Source of the DNA: Christensenellaceae bacterium
GTDB taxonomy: Bacteria; Bacillota; Clostridia; Christensenellales; Aristaeellaceae
Assembly (NCBI GenBank): GCA_017881705.1
Contig: JADGQP010000117.1
Location: 1-14,614, forward strand
Direction: 5' to 3'
Length of the DNA: 14,614 nucleotides
A model generated the notes under the pieces. The model made no database searches. It was not told where the DNA came from and saw only the letters and a program-made list of their open reading frames with translations. Positions 5,515 to 12,956 of this stretch are shown here, in pieces. Position 1 is the first letter of the stretch; each line of letters begins with the position of its first letter. Position numbers and translations under genes: made by a program.

Positions 5515-7062
5515 TTGGGCAATACGCTTCTGAAAATGCAGAACATCACCAAAGAATTTCCCGGCGTGAAGGCGCTGGATCAAGTTAATATAGAGGTTGA
5601 GGAAGGCGAGATCCATGCCATCTGCGGCGAGAACGGCGCTGGAAAATCCACGCTGATGAACGTGCTCAGTGGCATTTACCCGTACGGCTCCTATAGCGGT
5701 GATATTATCTTCAACGGCAAAGAATGCCGTTTTCACACCATTAAAGAAAGCGAGCACCAGGGTATCGCAATTATCCACCAGGAGCTCGCGCTCGTACCTT
5801 ACCTGAGCCTTGCGGAGAACATGTTTTTAGGTAACGAGCAAGCGACAAGCGGCGTTATCAACTGGGACTTAACATATCAGAAATGCGCCGAGTACATGAA
5901 AATGGTAGGGCTGCATGAAAACCCGCATACGCTGGTCAAAGATATCGGCATGGGCAAGCAGCAGCTCGCCGAGATCGCCAAGGCGCTGGCAAAAAGCGTA
6001 AAACTGTTGATTTTGGACGAGCCTACTTCTTCACTGAATGAAAGCGACGCGAAGAACTTGCTCGACCTATTATTGGAATTTAAGAAGAACCGCGGCATTA
6101 CGAGCATTCTAATCTCTCACAAACTTAACGAGTTGGCTTACTGCGCTGATAAGATTACCATTATCCGCGACGGTCACACCATCGAAACGCTTGTGAAGGG
6201 CAAGGATGAAATCTCGGAAGCGCGCATTATCAAAGGCATGGTCGGCCGCGAAATGACTAGCCGCTTCCCGCCGCGTGAGCATCACATCGGCGATGTCGCT
6301 CTGGAAATTAAAGACTGGACGGTTTACCACCCGCTATATGCCGACCGCAAGGTTGTGAACAATGCATCCATCAATATCCACAGGGGCGAAGTTGTCGGCG
6401 TTGCAGGGTTAATCGGCGCCGGCCGAACCGAACTGGCCATGTCCATTTTCGGAAAGGCGTATGGCACTCATATCAGCGGAGAGCTGTACCTGGACGGCAA
6501 GCTGGTTGAGCTGCATAGCATTGCTCAGGCGATTACCGATGGGCTTGCGTACGTTACGGAGGACCGTAAGGGCAACGGCTTGATTGTGCCAGACAGCATC
6601 AAGCACAACATTACGCTCGCCCGTACGGTGTTCATCAGTAAAAATGGCATTCTGGATAAGGATTTGGAATTACATAAAGCCAAAGAAATCCGCGAGAAGC
6701 TCAACGTAAAAACGCCCTCTGTGGAGCAGTTGGTAGGTAATCTCTCCGGCGGCAACCAGCAGAAGGTGCTGATAGGCAAGTGGATTTTTGCCCAGCCCAA
6801 CGTGCTGCTGCTGGATGAGCCTACCCGCGGCATCGACGTGGGCGCCAAGTATGAAATTTACCAGATCATCAACAACTTGGTGGCGCAGGGGAAAGCAGTA
6901 TTGATGATTTCCTCCGAACTGCCCGAACTTCTTGGAATGTGCGACCGTATCTACGTAATGAACGAAAGTCGTATCATCGCGGAACTCGACGGGAATGACG
7001 CCTCCCAGGAGAGCATCATGGGATACATCATGCAAGACAGCAAGGGAGAGATCGGCGCATGA
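5515..7062 (+). CDS. gguA: Monosaccharide ABC transporter ATP-binding protein (double ATPase, GguA/MmsA type)
   Basis: Cytoplasmic ATPase subunit of 515 residues that powers sugar import through the downstream permease. It is two fused ABC domains, as in the AraG/RbsA/XylG group. Domain 1 has Walker A GENGAGKST at 38-46, a degenerate signature around GMGKQQLAE near 145-153, Walker B LLILDEPTSS at 164-173 and a switch His at SH 201-202. Domain 2 has a degenerate Walker A (GLIGAGRTE, 298-306), a full LSGGNQQK signature at 410-417 and LLLDEPTRGID near 431-441. One weak and one intact site per domain pair is normal for this group. I chose the TTG start at 5515 for its ribosome site. It overlaps the permease gene by 4 nt (ATGA), so the two are translationally coupled. 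The symbol gguA (also called mmsA) follows the ChvE-GguAB family. Confidence 0.95.
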   Translation: MGNTLLKMQNITKEFPGVKALDQVNIEVEEGEIHAICGENGAGKSTLMNVLSGIYPYGSYSGDIIFNGKECRFHTIKESEHQGIAIIHQELALVPYLSLAENMFLGNEQATSGVINWDLTYQKCAEYMKMVGLHENPHTLVKDIGMGKQQLAEIAKALAKSVKLLILDEPTSSLNESDAKNLLDLLLEFKKNRGITSILISHKLNELAYCADKITIIRDGHTIETLVKGKDEISEARIIKGMVGREMTSRFPPREHHIGDVALEIKDWTVYHPLYADRKVVNNASINIHRGEVVGVAGLIGAGRTELAMSIFGKAYGTHISGELYLDGKLVELHSIAQAITDGLAYVTEDRKGNGLIVPDSIKHNITLARTVFISKNGILDKDLELHKAKEIREKLNVKTPSVEQLVGNLSGGNQQKVLIGKWIFAQPNVLLLDEPTRGIDVGAKYEIYQIINNLVAQGKAVLMISSELPELLGMCDRIYVMNESRIIAELDGNDASQESIMGYIMQDSKGEIGA

Positions 7063-8285
7063 ACAAGGTAAAAAGACTCTTCAAGGGCAACTTAAAGCAG
7101 TACAGTTTGTTGATCGCCCTGGTAGCAATCATCGCCTTTTTCCAGATCGTCACAGGCGGCCTTCTGCTCAAACCGATGAATGTTTCCAACATCGTTTTTC
7201 AGAACGCGTACGTGGTGATTCTGGCTATCGGTATGCTGATGTGCATACTGACAGGCGGTAACATCGACCTGTCGGTCGGCTCCGTGGTGGCATTGGTAAG
7301 TGCGGCCGCAGGACAAATGATCATCGTATGGAAATGGGACGTATATTTTTCCATCGGGATTTGCCTGATCCTCGGCATTATGGTGGGCATCTGGCAGGGC
7401 TTCTGGATTGCGTACGTACGAATCCCCGCCTTCATTGTAACGTTGTCAGGCCAGTTGGTTTTCCGCGGTGCAACGCTGTTGCTTTTAAACGGCATGACAC
7501 TTGCACCGTTCCCAAGCAATTACCTGATGTTTTCCACAGGCTTTATTGCTAAGGCGGCCAGGGTTAATTTTATGGGGACGGAACTGAATATTGTCTGTTT
7601 AATTACAGGCGTTGCAATTGCGCTGATTTTCTGCGTCGTTCAAGTTATCAGCAATAATAGCCGCAAACGCAAAGGCTATGAGACGGTAACGCCGCTTGCC
7701 CTGGCTCTAAAACTCCTGGTGATCTCCGCCGCGCTGATCTGGTTCTTCACGCTTCTGGCACAGTACCAGGGCATCCCGACGGTACTGGTCATCTTGGGTG
7801 CATTGTTGATTGTATATACCTTCTTCACCACCAAAACGGTGGCTGGGCGTCACCTCTACGCCCTCGGCGGCAATGAGAAGGCCGCACGCCTCTCCGGCGT
7901 AAAGACCAACCGCCTGTTCTTCCTCGCCTATGTGAACATGGGCTTTCTGGCAGCAGTCGCAGGCATGGTATTCGCAGCGCGCCTTAACAGCGCAAGCCCC
8001 GTAACCGGCACCAGTTTCGAGCTGGATGCTATCGGCGCGTGCTTCATCGGCGGCGCTTCCGCTTACGGCGGCGTCGGCACAGTCGGCGGTACGCTGATCG
8101 GCGCTCTAATCATGGGTATGCTCAACAACGGTATGTCCATCATGGGCTTGAGCTCCAACCTGCAGCAGGTCGTCAAGGGCTTGGTGCTGCTGGGTGCTGT
8201 AGCCATGGACGTAATCAGCAAGATGAACTTGGATCTTCTGCCCAAGCGCAAAAAGGCGGTTGTGCTGGAAGGCGCCAAGAGCTGA
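7059..8285 (+). CDS. gguB: Monosaccharide ABC transporter permease (GguB/MmsB type)
   Basis: Integral membrane permease of 408 residues and about ten hydrophobic segments, probably acting as a homodimer with the double ATPase. Characteristic stretches are the LTGGNIDLSVGSVVAL segment (about residues 64-79) and the C-terminal glycine-rich GACFIGGASAYGGVGTVGGT, followed by GMLNNGMSIMGL, both typical of the RbsC/XylH branched permease family. NEKAARLSGV just before the late membrane segments matches the cytoplasmic loop that contacts the ATPase. The start ATG overlaps the gguA stop, and AAGGGAGAG lies 8 nt before it, inside gguA. It is the last gene of the operon, with a strong terminator 33 nt after the stop. 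No truncation is seen. Confidence 0.95.
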   Translation: MNKVKRLFKGNLKQYSLLIALVAIIAFFQIVTGGLLLKPMNVSNIVFQNAYVVILAIGMLMCILTGGNIDLSVGSVVALVSAAAGQMIIVWKWDVYFSIGICLILGIMVGIWQGFWIAYVRIPAFIVTLSGQLVFRGATLLLLNGMTLAPFPSNYLMFSTGFIAKAARVNFMGTELNIVCLITGVAIALIFCVVQVISNNSRKRKGYETVTPLALALKLLVISAALIWFFTLLAQYQGIPTVLVILGALLIVYTFFTTKTVAGRHLYALGGNEKAARLSGVKTNRLFFLAYVNMGFLAAVAGMVFAARLNSASPVTGTSFELDAIGACFIGGASAYGGVGTVGGTLIGALIMGMLNNGMSIMGLSSNLQQVVKGLVLLGAVAMDVISKMNLDLLPKRKKAVVLEGAKS

Positions 8286-8317
8286 GCTGAAACACCCAAA
8301 TCTGTTAAACCGATTAC

Positions 8318-8347
8318 AAAAACGCCGCGGAATACCGCGGCGTTTTT
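8318..8347 (+). terminator. Intrinsic terminator of the importer operon
   Basis: AAAAACGCCGCGG, loop AATA and the exact complement CCGCGGCGTTTTT give a 13-bp stem ending in five T (8343-8347). Because the stem starts with five A, it can also work on the opposite strand. Confidence 0.9.
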
Positions 8348-8535
8348 CTTGTCAAAAAAGTGAACTTCGCCACTTTTTTGAGTTTCGTGTATTGTTTGCG
8401 GCGCTGCCGAAAACTCCCCGCCCGACCGGCAAAGCCGGTCTATACGAACGACAATCAGAGGGTTGCGACCCTCCGATACCTCCTGAAATCAGGCTTTAAA
8501 CAGTCCGAAAACGCCGCGGAATACCGCGGCGTTTT
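8319..8535. repeat. Pair of identical 28-bp hairpin repeats
   Basis: The same 28 bases (AAAACGCCGCGG, AATA, CCGCGGCGTTTT) occur at 8319-8346 and 8508-8535 in direct orientation, loop included. One copy is the terminator of the importer operon and the other follows htpG on the opposite strand. Identity extends through the loop but not into the flanks. Confidence 0.85.
8348..8505. other. Cluster of small hairpins in the convergent intergenic region
   Basis: No coding sequence is supported here. Four inverted repeats follow each other: CAAAAAAGTG/CACTTTTTTG (8353-8362 with 8371-8380), GACCGGC/GCCGGTC with a 3-nt loop (8424-8440), GAGGGT/ACCCTC with loop TGCG (8458-8473), and CCTGA/TCAGG with loop AA (8482-8493). 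The first has A/T runs on both sides and could terminate in either direction. The rest could be part of a structured RNA or a dispersed intergenic repeat. Confidence 0.55.
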
Positions 8536-8537
8536 CG
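8506..8537 (-). terminator. Terminator-like hairpin downstream of htpG
   Basis: CGAAAACGCCGCGG, loop AATA and the exact complement give a 14-bp stem, 24 nt past the htpG stop on the minus strand. Read in that direction the stem ends in GTTTTCG, so the U run is short and partly paired. It is the second copy of the 28-bp hairpin at 8319-8346. Confidence 0.7.
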
Positions 8538-8561
8538 TTTGCGTTCTGGTTGCGCTGCCTC

Positions 8562-10451
8562 TTACCCAAGCATCTCCAGCAGTTGGCTGCTGCGCTGTAA
8601 AAACTTCGTAATCTCTTCCTTTTCCAGCGGGCGGGTGCTCATGCGCGCCAAGTCGTAAACCTGGGCGGCAATCAACGCGCGCTTATCCGCATCCTCGCTG
8701 GTCAGCAGCGTCTGCACGATCCGGTTGGCACGGTTGAGAACCAGCGTATGACGTTCAGGCATTTTAAAATCCTGACCGTAGATCTTGCTCATATCGCTGA
8801 AACGACGGCCCTGTTCATCCTGCGTTAAGAGGGCGGCGGTTTGCGCGTCGGTCAGCGTTTGCAGCTTCACCTCCAGGCTATCGTTGCCGGTGGCTGTTTG
8901 AAACAGCGTCTTTAACTTCTCCTGCTCGGCTTCCAGCACCTTTTTAGCTTCTTCGTCGGCAGCGGCATCTTTCTGCGTAAAGGTTTCCGCATCCGCGTCG
9001 ACGCGCGCGAAGGTAAGCCCTTCCACACCTGCGGAATATTCAATGAAACTCACAAAATTCAAATCAATCAGCGCATCTAGCACGACAACGTCGATCTCCC
9101 TGCCTTCGTACATGGCAATGGCGGCCGCCTGGCGCATCGGGTCGCTGGTATAAACGACCTTCTTGCCCAGTTTGCCTTCGTTTTTAGCCAGATATTCCGA
9201 AAGCGTCATATGGGTTCCCTTGGTGGTTTTGTAAAGGAGAGTGTCCTTCACCTGGTCAAAAAACTTCGCGTCACGGACGCAGCCGTATTTTACGAAGGGG
9301 TGTATATCGTCCCAGTATTTCTCATATTTCTCGCGCTCGGTCTTAAACAGGTCGGTCAACCGGTCGGCAACTTTGCGGGTGATGTAAGCGGAGAGTTTTT
9401 TCACATAGCCGTCGTTTTGCAGAAAGCTACGGCTTACGTTGAGCGGCAGGTCCGGACAGTCGATTACGCCTTTGAGAAGCATCAGGAAATCCGGTATAAT
9501 CTCCTTCACGTTCTCCGCCACGAATACCTGGCCGCTGAACAGCTTGATCTCGCCCTCGCGGGTGCCGAAATCATTGGTGATTTTGGGGAAATACAGGATC
9601 CCCTTGAGGTTGAATGGATAATCCACGTTCAGGTGTACGTGAAACAGCGGCTCGTCATACACGTGGAAAACGCGCTTGTAAAACTCTGTATACTCTTCCT
9701 CGGTGCAGTCCTTAGGTTGTTTAAGCCACAGGGCAGGCAGATCGTTGATGTGAACACGTTCCGGCTTCTGGGCATCCTGCGCCGAGGTTTCAGGCTTGTC
9801 CTCGCCGCCATCCGCCTTTTGTTGGGCAGGGATTTCCGGTTTGAGCACTTCCAGGTAGATCGGCTGCGCCATGAAGCTGCAGTAGCGGTTAAGTGTTTCG
9901 CGCACCTTGGATTCTTCCAGAAACTCCTTGGAGTCCTCCCCGATTTTGAGGATCATGGTCGTACCATGCTGAGTACGGCTGCCGTCGCTGATTTTGAACT
10001 TCATCCCGTCTTCGCTTTCCCAGCACACGGGTGAGGCGTTTTCGCTTTGACTGAGCGTCTGGATCGTAACCTTCTGGGCAACCATGAACGCGGAATAGAA
10101 ACCCAGGCCAAAATGCCCGATAATCCCGCTTTTATTTTCGCCCTGATAGTTCTTTAAAAACTCCTCCGCGCCGGAGAAAGCGACCTGGTTGATGTAGCGC
10201 TTCACCTCATCATCGGTCATGCCGATGCCGTTATCGTCAAAACGAAGCTCTCCGGCGGCCGTATCCAGCGTGACCAGCACGCGGTAATCGTCCTGCGCGT
10301 CGGGGTACGCCATTTTCTGCTTTACGATGGCGTCGCAGCAGTTGGATACCATCTCCCGTATGAAAATGTCCTTGTCGGAATACAGCCAGCGTTTGATAAT
10401 TGGCATAATGTTTTGAGCATGAATGGAAATACTTCCTTTGGATGTGGACAT
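8562..10451 (-). CDS. htpG: Molecular chaperone HtpG (Hsp90 family)
   Basis: Cytoplasmic ATP-dependent chaperone dimer acting late in folding and during stress. It has 629 residues, the normal length for bacterial HtpG. The N-terminal GHKL ATPase domain shows IREMVSNCCDAI with the catalytic Glu33 and Mg-binding Asn37, DDNGIGM with Asp73, and the lid glycine motif GHFGLGF at 112-118. A charged Pro/Ala-rich linker spans about 204-232. The middle domain has LNVSRSFLQND with the catalytic-loop Arg341. The C-terminal dimerisation domain ends QRSSQLLEMLG. The ATG has AAGGAGG with 7 nt spacing. Upstream are a promoter and a perfect CIRCE, pointing to HrcA control. In Bacillus subtilis htpG is not in the HrcA class, so this differs from that textbook case. 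It is followed by a hairpin shared with the convergent sugar operon. Confidence 0.98.
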   Translation of the reverse strand: MSTSKGSISIHAQNIMPIIKRWLYSDKDIFIREMVSNCCDAIVKQKMAYPDAQDDYRVLVTLDTAAGELRFDDNGIGMTDDEVKRYINQVAFSGAEEFLKNYQGENKSGIIGHFGLGFYSAFMVAQKVTIQTLSQSENASPVCWESEDGMKFKISDGSRTQHGTTMILKIGEDSKEFLEESKVRETLNRYCSFMAQPIYLEVLKPEIPAQQKADGGEDKPETSAQDAQKPERVHINDLPALWLKQPKDCTEEEYTEFYKRVFHVYDEPLFHVHLNVDYPFNLKGILYFPKITNDFGTREGEIKLFSGQVFVAENVKEIIPDFLMLLKGVIDCPDLPLNVSRSFLQNDGYVKKLSAYITRKVADRLTDLFKTEREKYEKYWDDIHPFVKYGCVRDAKFFDQVKDTLLYKTTKGTHMTLSEYLAKNEGKLGKKVVYTSDPMRQAAAIAMYEGREIDVVVLDALIDLNFVSFIEYSAGVEGLTFARVDADAETFTQKDAAADEEAKKVLEAEQEKLKTLFQTATGNDSLEVKLQTLTDAQTAALLTQDEQGRRFSDMSKIYGQDFKMPERHTLVLNRANRIVQTLLTSEDADKRALIAAQVYDLARMSTRPLEKEEITKFLQRSSQLLEMLG

Positions 10452-10568
10452 TCGTATGCCTCCTTGCTATCCTTGCCCGGGCGGAATCTCCGCCGAACGA
10501 ACCTGTTGGAAACGACCGGCACGCCTGCCGCCAACCGCGGAATACGGCGAGAACCGACCATTGTTGTC

Positions 10569-10597
10569 ATTGTAGCAGATGAAACCCTGAAATGCAA
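10569..10597 (-). promoter_or_regulatory. Candidate htpG promoter
   Basis: On the minus strand TTGCAT (complement of 10592-10597), 17 bp, then TACAAT (complement of 10569-10574) with an extended -10 TGC in front. The start would be near 10562, leaving a leader of about 110 nt. It lies just downstream of the CIRCE element, only 7 bp from the -35. A promoter overlapping CIRCE cannot be excluded. Confidence 0.55.
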
Positions 10598-10604
10598 TAG
10601 AAAA

Positions 10605-10631
10605 TTAGCACTCGTCAAACACGAGTGCTAA
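10605..10631. promoter_or_regulatory. CIRCE operator (HrcA binding site) upstream of htpG
   Basis: TTAGCACTC, 9 bp, GAGTGCTAA: a perfect match to the CIRCE consensus and spacing. The inner bases extend the symmetry by two (GT/AC), so the transcript could form an 11-bp stem with a 5-nt loop followed by UUUUC. That stem might also terminate or stabilise transcripts from the gene upstream. HrcA repression of htpG is inferred. Confidence 0.95.
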
Positions 10632-10658
10632 CAATTTTCGTTGTCTGCGCGTACGCGC

Positions 10659-11177
10659 CTAATAATTCGCAAGCGTCTTCAGAATGCTCTCTTCCAGCTG
10701 CCAGGCTTTTTGATCATCGCAGGAAAAGGAGAGTGCATACACAACGTTGGGCGTGTCATTATCCGGCTCGCCTACCAGCACCGTCAGCAGGTCGGGCGAA
10801 GCTGCGTTGGTCAGCCGGTAAACGGGAAAGCCGTTTACGCTGTCCAATTTTACGTCCGTAAAACTGTAACGCTCCGCGTAAAAAGCAGCGTAATCCTTTA
10901 TGGTCATATCGCGGGCATCATGCACCCAGAGGGTAAAATCGAAGGTATCATCAATATTATAGCCGTCATAACGAAAGCCCCGATCGTACGCATCCTCGTC
11001 GCCCCCCAGGGCTTCCAGGTCGGCAGGAACGGTGATCATCAGACCGACCGCGGCCATATGGATCTCCAGCGGCTCCTGCGCAGTGTCGGACGCAGTTTCC
11101 GCCATAGCTCCCGTGAATAAGCCCGCGCACAGACAGAGTGTAAGACCCAGGACTAACCAGATGTTGAACTTTCTCAT
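10659..11177 (-). CDS. Small secreted protein of unknown function
   Basis: I do not recognise this 172-residue protein. It starts MRKFNIWLVLGLTLCLCAGL, a signal peptide with a probable signal peptidase I site after AMA near residue 26, the same AMA-E junction as the sugar-binding protein. The mature part of about 146 residues is acidic and looks globular, with alternating strand-like segments (MAAVGLMITVPADLEAL, FDFTLWVHDARDMTIKDYAAF, VNGFPVYRLTN, VVYALSFSC) and a C-terminal helix (KAWQLEESILKTLANY). This pattern suggests a small alpha/beta domain of the kind found in Clostridia secreted proteins, but no family is assigned. AAAGGAGA precedes the ATG. It starts 19 nt after the hydrolase stop, so the two probably share the promoter at 12217-12245. 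It ends just before the htpG control region. Confidence 0.8.
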   Translation of the reverse strand: MRKFNIWLVLGLTLCLCAGLFTGAMAETASDTAQEPLEIHMAAVGLMITVPADLEALGGDEDAYDRGFRYDGYNIDDTFDFTLWVHDARDMTIKDYAAFYAERYSFTDVKLDSVNGFPVYRLTNAASPDLLTVLVGEPDNDTPNVVYALSFSCDDQKAWQLEESILKTLANY

Positions 11178-11196
11178 GGGTTCTCCTTTCGCGTCG

Positions 11197-12117
11197 TTAG
11201 GCTTTCAGTTGTTCCTCCATCCATTGCAACAGGTCGTTTAGCACAGTTTCCCGGTTGAGTTCGTTGAGCGTTTCATGCCTGGCGTTTTCGTAGAGTTTCA
11301 GGCTCACGTCCTCCACGCCCGCATCCAGCATTTCCCGCATGGTCGTTTTCACACCCGCGCCCTGTTGACCTACCGGATCGCTCCCACCAGAGAACAGGCG
11401 GACGGGCACCGTTTTATCCATGGCGGCAAGGTTCTTCGGGTACAGCCGCTTCAACCCCCGGAACATATCGCGGTAGCCGCCAGCGGTGAAGGGGAAGCCG
11501 CAGAAGGGATCCGCAACGTAACGATCCACAATCTCCGTGTCCCTCGTAAGCCAGTCGAAAGCTGTCCGCTTGGGTACAATCCCTTTGTCGTAGCCCGCAA
11601 AGCTCATATCGGCAAGCATTTTGCTTGGCTTTTTTTCGCCGCCGAACATGCATTGCAAGTTGGCAATGCAAAGTGCAGCATTGAGAATCGGCGGTTCAAA
11701 ATGCCCCGTGCCGGACAGGATAACCCCGGCGAGCCCCTGCTCGTGCTTGAGGCAATAGGTACGCACAACAAAGCTGCCCATGCTGTGCCCCAGCAGAAAA
11801 TACGGCGCGTCGGGATTGGCCTTCTGCGTGGCTTCCCGCAGGGAATGCACATCCTCAATCAGCGCGTCCCACCCGTCCTTTGCGGCAAACCAGCCCAGCG
11901 TTTCCGCCTTGGCCCCGTGCCCCAGCTGCGTATGCCCCACCACCAGGTACCCCGCCTCGTTCAGGCGTTTAGCGGCCGCATCATAGCGGGCGATGTGCTC
12001 GGCCATGCCGTGCACCAGCTGCAGCACCGCGCGAACCTCGCCCTGGGGCCGCCATTCCCATGTTTCCAGTTGCGCGCCGGTTACGGACGTCATTTTGCCC
12101 ACGATTGCCTCGCTCAT
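11197..12117 (-). CDS. Alpha/beta hydrolase, monoacylglycerol lipase / lysophospholipase-like
   Basis: Predicted cytoplasmic serine hydrolase of 306 residues in the Hydrolase_4 (PldB / monoglyceride lipase) group. The oxyanion motif LVHGMAEHIARY lies at 34-45, GHTQLGHG at 61-68 is the family's second marker, and GHSMGS at 110-115 carries the nucleophile Ser112. Asp247 in SGGSDPVG and His281 in ARHETLNE complete the triad. A helical cap lies between about 135 and 225. The length is typical. No signal peptide or membrane anchor is seen. I chose the ATG at 12117. It has only a weak purine-rich ribosome site, but it opens directly onto the family N-terminus. A longer in-frame reading to 12315 crosses the predicted promoter. 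The substrate is probably a monoacyl lipid or similar ester, which is inference. It leads a two-gene unit with the secreted protein. Confidence 0.88.
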   Translation of the reverse strand: MSEAIVGKMTSVTGAQLETWEWRPQGEVRAVLQLVHGMAEHIARYDAAAKRLNEAGYLVVGHTQLGHGAKAETLGWFAAKDGWDALIEDVHSLREATQKANPDAPYFLLGHSMGSFVVRTYCLKHEQGLAGVILSGTGHFEPPILNAALCIANLQCMFGGEKKPSKMLADMSFAGYDKGIVPKRTAFDWLTRDTEIVDRYVADPFCGFPFTAGGYRDMFRGLKRLYPKNLAAMDKTVPVRLFSGGSDPVGQQGAGVKTTMREMLDAGVEDVSLKLYENARHETLNELNRETVLNDLLQWMEEQLKA

Positions 12118-12216
12118 GCGATCGCTCTTCTTTCTTTTAACATCGCGTTTCCCGCAGGCATTGCCGCAGGTAAAACGCACAGTTTGAGTTATTTTGGTAA
12201 CGCTTTTTCTGGTGTT

Positions 12217-12245
12217 ATTATAGCACAATCGCGCGCCCCGTAAAA
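12217..12245 (-). promoter_or_regulatory. Promoter of the hydrolase / secreted-protein unit
   Basis: On the minus strand a perfect TATAAT (complement of 12217-12222) with an extended TGC in front. A poor -35 TTTTAC lies 17 bp upstream (complement of 12240-12245). The extended -10 can compensate. The leader would be about 93 nt, with an A-rich ribosome site. Confidence 0.65.
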
Positions 12246-12265
12246 GTACCATTTCCAAAGTATGG

Positions 12266-12300
12266 AAAACCGCAGGCTGGCAACAAAGCCAACCCGCGGT
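12266..12300 (-). terminator. Intrinsic terminator of the membrane-anchored protein gene
   Basis: On the minus strand ACCGCGGGTTGGC, a 6-nt loop and GCCAGCCTGCGGT pair over 13 bp with two G-U wobbles in RNA, followed by a T run. It begins 20 nt after the stop at 12321. The wobbles favour the minus-strand transcript, matching the gene's direction. Confidence 0.8.
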
Positions 12301-12320
12301 CAAGTGGGGGCGCAAAGGTG

Positions 12321-12875
12321 TTATTGCGCCGTATCCGTATCGTTCAACGCTTCCTTAAGCACAATATTCTTGATATGCCACTGGTTGTTTTCCCTTACCA
12401 AAGTAGCGGAATACTTGCCCGCCTGCCATTTGGGCGGGGTTTCGTAGCCGTCGCCGAAAAGTGCTTTGGCCGTGTCCGCATAGGTGCGGTTGAGCCGCCC
12501 GTCGATTCGCGGTATCTCTTCGGTAAACTCGGCGCGCGCAGTGGTTTCCCAGGGCCAGCACCACATCCAGGTCAGTTCCAGGCGGTGGTCGATGCCGCGG
12601 ATTATGTAACACTGGTAGGGACTTTGCCCCTCCTGGGCCAATATCAGGTTTTGGTCCCGCTGGAGGTAGCTCGTCTGGAAATACTTGTTCAGTTCCGTCG
12701 CGTCCTCGCCCATCATAATCACCTGCGCGCGTTTGGCCATACCGTCCTTTAAGACGATGTATACGTTGGTGGCGTTCATCGCGTAATAAAACGTGACGGT
12801 GCAAAGCCCAAGCAGCACAATCACCAGCAGCAGCCGGCTGGCAAGGTACCAGACAAACCGGCGAAGCCTTACCAT
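12321..12875 (-). CDS. Membrane-anchored protein of unknown function
   Basis: No family recognised. The protein has 184 residues: a basic start (MVRLRRFVWY), one strong hydrophobic segment at about 11-31 and a C-terminal soluble domain predicted to face outside. That domain has VLKDGMAKRAQVIMMGED, ELNKYFQTSYLQRDQNL and a Trp-rich stretch (LTWMWCWPWETTARAEF), then a strand-rich end (AGKYSATLVRENNQWHIKN). The end resembles the last strands of cystatin-like or NTF2-like extracellular domains, a weak guess only. I chose the ATG at 12875 because the GGGAGGGGG ribosome site fits it; a GTG at 12884 nearly abuts that site. It is a single-gene unit with its own promoter and terminator. Confidence 0.75.
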   Translation of the reverse strand: MVRLRRFVWYLASRLLLVIVLLGLCTVTFYYAMNATNVYIVLKDGMAKRAQVIMMGEDATELNKYFQTSYLQRDQNLILAQEGQSPYQCYIIRGIDHRLELTWMWCWPWETTARAEFTEEIPRIDGRLNRTYADTAKALFGDGYETPPKWQAGKYSATLVRENNQWHIKNIVLKEALNDTDTAQ

Positions 12876-12910
12876 ATCGGGCACCCCCTCCCGTAAAACA
12901 ACCTACGGCT

Positions 12911-12939
12911 ATTATACAGGATGGCGGCGCGGGTGGCAA
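12911..12939 (-). promoter_or_regulatory. Promoter of the membrane-anchored protein gene
   Basis: On the minus strand TTGCCA (complement of 12934-12939), 17 bp, then a perfect TATAAT (complement of 12911-12916). The start would be near 12904, about 30 nt before the ATG. It sits right after the stop of the upstream gene, and no terminator is seen for that gene. Confidence 0.8.
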
Positions 12940-12956
12940 GCGACGGCCGGGACGGC

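Noticed and set aside
9210..10034. Plus-strand open frame antisense to htpG
   Set aside because: Shadow frame inside a well-conserved htpG, with no ribosome site.
10648..10659. GCGCGTACGCGC palindrome at the end of the secreted-protein gene
   Set aside because: No loop and no T run, so not a terminator; probably chance in GC-rich sequence.
12193..12210. Possible catabolite-repression (cre) site in the hydrolase leader
   Set aside because: The 3' half (AGCGTTACCA) resembles cre, but the 5' TG half is missing.
11275..12243. Plus-strand open frame antisense to the hydrolase
   Set aside because: Shadow frame; the hydrolase has a complete catalytic triad on the other strand.
12118..12315. N-terminal extension of the hydrolase
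   Set aside because: It would read through the predicted -10 region and a terminator, and adds residues with no family match.
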